Source of the DNA: Steromphala cineraria
Lineage: Eukaryota; Mollusca; Gastropoda; Trochida; Trochidae
Assembly (NCBI GenBank): GCA_916613615.1
Contig: OU744725.1
Span: 11,806,253 to 11,870,252, forward strand
DNA length: 64,000 bases
Reading direction: 5' to 3'
Positions 57,945 to 64,000 of this stretch are shown here, one piece after another. Below the pieces are notes generated by a model that saw only the letters and a list, made by a program, of their open reading frames with translations, did no database searches and had not been told where the DNA came from. Position 1 is the first letter of the stretch. Every line of letters starts with the position of its first letter. Both the position numbers and the translations under genes were made by a program.

Positions 57945-58034
57945 AGGTCACTTGTCGGAGGTTAGTAACTAAATAATAGTACGTTTTTGATTAAACGTCA
58001 TTATTTTTACTTACCGTAGACAAGTGACCGTCGT
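57945..58034 (+). repeat. DIRS internal complementary region
   Basis: GGTCACTTGTCGGAGGTTAG...AAATAAT is the reverse complement of the left terminus. It is directly followed by AGTACGTTTTTGATTAAACG...TACCGTAGACAAGTGACC, the reverse complement of the right terminus. The join AATAAT/AGTACG is thus the complement of the two element ends joined head to tail, the template for circularisation in the DIRS replication model. Confidence 0.92.
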
Positions 58035-58092
58035 CATACCCGTCCCGCCTCCCCTCTTACGCATCCGTCGTTAATTGGGACTCCTAGGTAAT

Positions 58093-58246
58093 GTGAATGA
58101 TTCTAATTGGATGACAGGTCACGCCACACAGTGGACTAGTGACGGGCGGGTAACTCTGATTGATCTGCGTAATGATGTTTTCATTACTTCTGTGGGAATG
58201 AGTCGATTACATGTTATATGGCTAACAAGGCTAAGGTCACTTGTCT
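58093..58246 (-). repeat. DIRS right inverted terminal repeat
   Basis: Inverted match to 53259-53425, containing GTGGACTAGTGACGGGCGGG and GGCTAACAAGGCTAAGGTCA. It continues to a distinct outer end ...AATCAAAAACGTACT at 58286. Confidence 0.9.
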
Positions 58247-58286
58247 ACGGTAAGTAAAAATAATGACGTTTAATCAAAAACGTACT

Positions 58287-58894
58287 ATATAATGATAAAT
58301 GCTTAAGTAGATTCTACACTGATTAAAATACTCAAAAATTAATGATTGCAATTCAGATATAGTTTCACCTTTATCAGTCAAATATGTCTCAATGAAGATT
58401 GTTAAAATGATTCATATTAAATATTTGAAGCATTTTGTTTTTCAAGATATGGACAATATTGAGAATATCAAACAAGCCCGAAACAGCCATAACCAATGCG
58501 CGTTTACATCATAGAAACTGATATCGTGTTGAATTAGACCACCTTGAACACTCTATGCAGATGACACCAATGACGTGACACGCTACAGGCCGGTTTAGTG
58601 CATATACCAGGATATGATGAATATGTTGGATTAGGGCTATTCGATTGTCGACTTGACCTTAATATTGACCATCTATATTTTATGATATGTTATAATGTAT
58701 GGATTCTCGTTTGTATGTAAAGGTGTACATATCACATTACCAAAACACCAACACACTAACAAAACCAAACGTCTCAAAGTATGCATTTCTTCAACACAAC
58801 TATTTTATAATCAATATGTTTCCAATCATTTTACAATCTCGCAAAGAAAATAATACTTGGTTTTTATTTGGTAGTTAGTTTATAACTTATCCCT
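58287..58894. other. Remainder of the split 200-bp repeat, then featureless sequence
   Basis: 58287-58385 completes the second unit of the tandem duplication interrupted by the DIRS element. From there to the AAC array I see no gene or repeat. Confidence 0.6.
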
Positions 58895-61612
58895 ACATAA
58901 CCTTAACAACAACAACAACAATAACAACAACAATACCTTAACAACAACAATAACAACTATAACAACAACAATACCTTAACAACAACAACAATAACAACAA
59001 CAACAATACCTTAACAACAACAACAACAATAACAATACCTTAACAACAACAACAATATCAAAAACAACAACAATACCTTAACAACAACAACAACAATAAC
59101 AACAACAACAATACCTTAACAACAATAACAACAACAATACCTTAACAACTATAACAACAACAATACCTTAATAACAACAACAACAACAACAACAACAATA
59201 CCTTAACAACAACAACAATACCTAAACAACAACAACAACAATAACAACAACAACAATACCTTAACAAAATAACAACAACAATACCTTAACAACTATAACA
59301 ACAACAATACCTTAACAACAACAACAACAACAAAACCTTAACAACAACAATAACAACTATAACAACAACAATACCTTAACAACAACAACAATAACAACAA
59401 CACAATACCTTAACAACAACAACAACAATAACAATACCTTAACAACAACAACAATAACAAAAACAACTATAACAACAACAATACCTTAACAACAACAACA
59501 ATACCTTAACAACAATAACAACAACAATACCTTAACAACTATAACAACAACAATACCTTAACAACAACAACAACAACAATACCTTAACAACAACAATAAC
59601 AACTATAACAACAACAATACCTTAACAACAACAATAACAACAACAACAATACCTTAACAACAACAACAATAACAATACCTTAACAACAACAACAATAACA
59701 AAAACAACTATAACAACAACAATACATTAACAACAACAACAACAATAACCACAACAACAATACCTTAACAAAATAACAACAATACCTTAACAACAACAAC
59801 AACAACAATACCTTAACAACAACAACAACAATAACAATACCTTAACAACAACAACAATAACAAAAACAACTATAACAACAACAATACCTAAACAACAACA
59901 ACAACAATAACAACAACAACAATACCTTAACAAAATAACAACAATACCTTAACAACAACAACAACAACAATACCTTAACAGCAACAATAACAACTTTAAC
60001 AACAACAATACCTTAACAACAACAACAATAACAACAACACAATACCTTAACAACAACAACAACAATAACAATACCTTAACAACAACAACAACAATAACAA
60101 TACCTTAACAACAACAACAATACCTTAACAAAATAACAACAATACCTTAACAACAACAACAACAACAATACCTTAACAACAACAATAACAACTTTAACAA
60201 CAACAATACCTTAACAACAACAACAATAACAACAACACAATACCTTAACAACAACAACAACAATAACAATACCTTAACAACAACAACAATAACAAAAACA
60301 ACTATAACAACAACAATACCTAAACAACAACAACAACAATAACAACAACAACAATACCTTAACAAAATAACAACAATACCTTAACAACAACAACAACAAC
60401 AATACCTTAACAACAACAATAACAACTTTAACAACAACAATACCTTAACAACAACAATAACAACAACAACAATACCTTAACAACAACAACAATAACAATA
60501 CCTTAACAACACAACAATAACAAAAACAACTATAACAACAACAATACATTAACAACAACAACAACAATAACAACAACAACAATACCTTAACAACAACAAC
60601 AATAACAACAACAACAATACCTTAACAACAACAACAACAATAACAATACCTTAACAACAACAACAATAACAAAAACAACAACAATACCTTAACAACAACA
60701 ACAACAATAACAACAACAACAATACCTTAACAACAATAACAACAACAATACCTTAACAACTATAACAACAACAATACCTTAACAACAACAACAATAACAA
60801 CAACAACAATACCTTAACAACTATAACAACAACAATACCTTAACAACAATAACAACAACAAAACCTTAACAACAACAATAACAACTATAACAACAACAAT
60901 AACCACAACAACAATACCTTAACAAAATAACAACAACAATACCTTAACAACAACAACAATAACAACAACAATACCTTAACAACAACAACAATACCTTAAC
61001 AACAATAACAACAACAATACCTTAACAACTATAACAACAACAATACCTTAACAACAACAACAACAATACCTTAACAACAACAACAATACCTTAACAACAA
61101 TAACAACAACAATACCTTAACAACTATAACACAACAATACCTTTACAACAACAACAATAACAACAACAACAATACCTTAACAACAACAACAATAACAAAA
61201 ACAACTATAACAACAACAATACCTTAACAATTACAACAACAATAACAACAACAACAATACCTTTACAACAATACCTTAACAACTATAACAACAACAATAC
61301 CTTAACAACAACAACAACAACAATACCTTTACAACAACAACAACAATAACAACAACAACAATACCTTAACAACTATAACAACAACAATACCTTAACAACA
61401 ACAACAATACCTTAACAACAATAACAACAACAATACCTTAACAACAATAATAACAACAATACCTTAACAACAACAATAACAACAATACCTTAACAACAAC
61501 AATAATAACAACAATACCTTAACAACAACAATAACAACAATACCTTAACAACAACAATAACAACAATGCCTTAACAACAACAATAACAACAATAACAACA
61601 ACAATACCTTTA
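58895..61612 (+). repeat. 2.7-kb compound AAC microsatellite with ATACCTTAAC punctuation
   Basis: AAC triplets, interspersed AAT, are interrupted every 20-60 bp by the motif AATACCTTAAC. Larger blocks repeat (for example the TAACAAAAACAACTATAACA phrase at 59457, 59696, 59849, 60290, 60519 and others). The plus strand is almost free of G over 2.7 kb. Frames on the minus strand are poly-Val/Leu artefacts. Confidence 0.97.
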
Positions 61613-61959
61613 AATCATTTTCAATTACAAAAAAAACCCGTTGAAATAAAAAATATCATCGCATCAAATTAGTCTTTATGGAAAGACAAGAAACAATGTT
61701 CATTTTGTTTGACCGTGTATTTAATTTTCGAAATGCAAAGATTGAAGCAAGCCTATGCTTTACCAAGCAGTCTACCGTCAATAGCCAGGGATCATATTTC
61801 CCCTACTGTGTTGCGTACGTATTAAGATCAGATCCCCCTGACAAAAGATAGGAATTGTACGCACGAACAATTTAGGCTAATGCTAGATTTTTGGTAGAGA
61901 ATTTACGGTATGCAGACAAAGCTTCCCTTGTCGACTGGAAGGTCCTAGCAGTCCCAAAC

Positions 61960-62014
61960 ATGAAGTTTCCATATGTACTGGGGCTCTGTCTTCACTTGAC
62001 GCTGCTAGCAATAT
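61960..62014 (+). CDS. Four-TM protein paralogue, exon 1 (start)
   Basis: ATG at 61960, 18 codons (MKFPYVLGLCLHLTLLAI) plus one base, then the strong donor GTGAGT at 62015. It forms the first half of an N-terminal membrane segment. Architecture matches exon 1 of the minus-strand gene at 51928-51970: short, hydrophobic, ending with an Ile codon plus T (phase 1), which joins a GT-initiated second exon. Promoter elements are not evident in the 340 bp between the AAC array and the ATG. Confidence 0.7.
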
Positions 62015-62735
62015 GTGAGTAGTCAAAAGGAATTAATAAGTTACCAATCATTTGTTAAATCTTAAACATATTTTTCGACACACACGTTTTAAAACTAGAC
62101 CATTGCTGTGAAATTGTTTATGCTCTGTTTAGTAATGCAAGTATTGGAAAGGACTTTCGTAAACCGATCACATTGTTTCCGAAAAGAGTGAAAAAGTCTA
62201 TATTTTTACCTGGACCTGATCTAAGCTTTCTCTACCTCGGAGTTGAAAAGATGGAAGTTTATACTCTGTTCGAGTTGTTCTGTTGCTATATTTAATAAAT
62301 TGATGAATATGCAAAATAGACCTGCTTACGTTCTATTATCTAGGTTGAGAACAACAATTACTTTAAAAGACTGTTAAAGAGGAAATAACTTATCTAAATT
62401 GAAAGTATGGCTACGAAAGAATTTATTTTGAAAATAAAGATGTTGTTCATTCATAGATTTACTTGTCTTCCTTATACCACCAACTTCTAAATTGCCAGTA
62501 AAACAGGTAATTCAAAATAAATTTAAATCTTGTCTTAAACACACTTAATGCAATTAAGCATATTTTTTCTGATTGTCTTATTGTCTTCTTTGAGTGGCAT
62601 TTTAGTCGACGATAACAATACAAGAATCTGTATCGAAACGTCGCACTCTGTGAATAAAGAAGTTGTCATCCATAAATGGTGTCCTTATATGTCTTATTGT
62701 GTTACAAATATTGTAATATAAATGTTATATTCCAG

Positions 62736-62887
62736 GTTTAACGACAGTTATATTGATGACGATGATTAAATCCTTCCTCTCAGCTAACAGAGCGAGCGTC
62801 TTGTCCACATCAACGGTGGATATAAACGGCTTACAGCTGATGCCAGATATCGGTGTTGGCTTGCATGCTCTCGTTCTCGCTTTAGGG
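62736..62887 (+). CDS. Four-TM protein paralogue, exon 2 (gene continues beyond window)
   Basis: A 152-nt exon after acceptor TTATATTCCAG, before donor GTGAGT at 62888. Two bases complete a Cys codon and 50 codons follow without a stop, leaving phase 0. It encodes the end of TM1 (LTTVILMTMI), a short loop with VDIN (STSTVDINGLQLMPD) and the start of TM2 (VGLHALVLALG). Length, phases, the Cys join and the positions of VDIN and PD equal those of 49619-49770, so this is the same family. I find no third exon before 64000. The two genes are transcribed away from each other, 10 kb apart. Confidence 0.75.
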
Positions 62888-63560
62888 GTGAGTGGTACTT
62901 CTACAATAAAACAATAACAAAAACAAAAACAAACCCAGTCTGATTAAAATTGATCGCTGCTGAGAAATAAAATTGTAAAGATATTGTCTCTTGACTTCGA
63001 ACTAAATCCAGCTATATCGTTCCGCCACGGTCTGAATGCAGTCAACCTAACCGCATGTTGCTGCAACCAGTTCAGCGCAGACAAAACCAAGTCAATAGCA
63101 ATCCAATCACATCGTCGCTTTTGAATGGCGTTTAGCGGCGATCATGTATAATATATTGTTCACTTGAGTTACCTCCTCCTATTATGATATCGAAAGCTTT
63201 TGCCGCCGTCCTAGCCATTGGTTTGATGAGCTTATGTCCGGGCATGTGACAAAGGTGGGTGCGGTCAGACCATGGCGAAGAGGATAACCCGGCTGGATTA
63301 AGTTCGAACCCCGATAGCACGGTCGATTTAAATCTGTCTCTTACTCAAATGATTAGGATCTATATGTACAGTATTCATTGTATTCATATATAACGTCCTG
63401 AACTGTCAAAGATCTGATATTGGCCGAGGGCTGTTGTAGATTGTGATATGAATCCATGTTAGTTTTACAAAACAAAATCATATACAACGGAATGATAAAG
63501 TTCACATAAGCCTATCAAATAACATATAAGAATTTGTGATTAACCGTTTTTATGAAACCC
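62888..63560. other. Intron of the four-TM paralogue, possible SINE scrap
   Basis: No exon found. Near 63298-63315 TTAAGTTCGAACCCCGATAG resembles a pol III B box, but no A box or tail accompanies it. Confidence 0.35.
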
Positions 63561-63569
63561 TTAAACGTA

Positions 63570-63911
63570 CATTCTCTCCCCACAGAGGCAGTTCTGGTCA
63601 TGTTGATTTAGCCTCTGTTCTAACTCGCCGAATTTGTGGGATAGAATTCGATTGAGTTGCTTGTTTGGAGGCAATCAAAATTAGTTGTGTAATCATGCGA
63701 CGCTGTTATAAATTACCATTTTGACTACTGAATCATGGCATAAGCATTGGGCTATGAACCACCCTTTCCATGCGAGAAGCGTCTTCATTTGCTAACATAG
63801 TTCAAATGGATTGTGTTGCAACTATTTTTTTCTCGCCAGGGGTAACTGACGGAGCCCACGGATTAAAACAGAAGCTCAATCAACTTGATCTACCTCTGTG
63901 GGGAGAGAATG
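63570..63911. mobile_element. Long-TIR MITE (CATTCTC family), copy 3, with 9-bp target duplication
   Basis: A 342-bp element starting CATTCTCTCCCCACAGAGGC and ending TACCTCTGTGGGGAGAGAAT+G. It is flanked by TTAAACGTA at 63561-63569 and again at 63912-63920, a perfect 9-bp target duplication. It closely matches the copy at 41412 and lies in the intron of the four-TM paralogue. The open frame at 63770-63985 is a shadow. Confidence 0.9.
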
Positions 63912-64000
63912 TTAAACGTAGTATTACGTTGCTAGTGAAGAGGTTTTTATCATTCAAGCATGACTTTGTGTCAACGATGCAATGAAAAGATTACAAGAAT

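Larger units (their letters stand above)
53249..58286 (+). mobile_element. DIRS-type tyrosine-recombinase retrotransposon, complete ends
   Basis: A 5,038-bp element with the full DIRS layout: left inverted terminal repeat, GC-rich 5' region, shortened gag, RT-RNase H, tyrosine recombinase, internal complementary region, right inverted repeat. Ends are defined by the interrupted 200-bp duplication: ATTATTTAG at the left, CGTACT at the right. There is no target duplication, as expected for recombinase-mediated insertion of a circle. Far more GC-rich than its surroundings, indicating recent arrival. Its pol differs from the dead copy at 26.7 kb by many substitutions but is clearly the same family. 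gag looks internally deleted and pol carries a one-base homopolymer shift, so autonomy is doubtful. Confidence 0.95.

Noticed and set aside
53249..58286. LTR retrotransposon or endogenous retrovirus
   Set aside because: No direct LTRs, protease, DDE integrase or envelope. Inverted ends, an internal complementary region and a tyrosine recombinase identify a DIRS element.
60147..60365. Minus-strand ORF of Val, Leu, Tyr and Cys runs
   Set aside because: Pure translation of the AAC microsatellite; low-complexity artefact.
62960..64000. Third exon of the plus-strand four-TM paralogue
   Set aside because: No 60-nt phase-0 open segment with flanking AG/GT and a hydrophobic-then-basic product was found; the exon is probably beyond the window.

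Overview
This is an AT-rich window from an animal nuclear genome. The evidence is spliced genes with GT-AG introns, an SLC16-type transporter, LINE, SINE and DIRS elements, several MITE families and large satellite and microsatellite arrays. The repeat style, including a GAGTGAGTGAG...AATATTCCAGCT motif near 42.55 kb that I recall from abalone-like gastropods, suggests a marine mollusc. That placement is a hint from memory, not a demonstrated result. Nothing looks bacterial.

Layout. 1-10.7 kb holds the last three coding exons of a plus-strand monocarboxylate-transporter-like gene. Its first visible intron opens with a minisatellite whose unit copies the exon end and splice donor. TTAA-flanked MITEs and a SINE sit in or around its introns. 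From 13,341 to 35,739 lies a 22.4-kb unit with 70-bp terminal inverted repeats (about 93% identical) and a perfect 10-bp flanking direct repeat (GATCAGAGAT). Its arms are 198-bp satellite units in opposite orientation (about 46 left, 25 right). The left arm carries a LINE with a long intact ORF, and the centre holds a dead, deleted DIRS element. I read the whole as a giant foldback-type transposon. 35.75-45.8 kb is gene-poor, with MITEs and microsatellites.

The strongest new gene finding is at 46.0-52.0 kb (minus). Five short exons, most too short or too spliced for ORF calling, join in phase into exactly 180 codons for a 179-residue protein with four predicted membrane segments. A paralogue begins at 61,960 (plus) with the same first-exon phase and an identical 152-nt second exon. 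The two genes are head to head. Their shared 5' interval has been invaded by a 5.04-kb DIRS retrotransposon (53,249-58,286) and a 2.7-kb AAC-rich array. A 1.3-kb foldback element made of repeated TAATTA palindromes fills much of intron 1 of the minus-strand gene.

The DIRS element at 53-58 kb has textbook structure: inverted termini, an internal complementary region matching both ends, RT/RNase H and a tyrosine recombinase. It carries a homopolymer frameshift and a shortened gag. Between the named elements the sequence is mostly non-coding, and I found no RNA genes other than tRNA-derived SINE heads.
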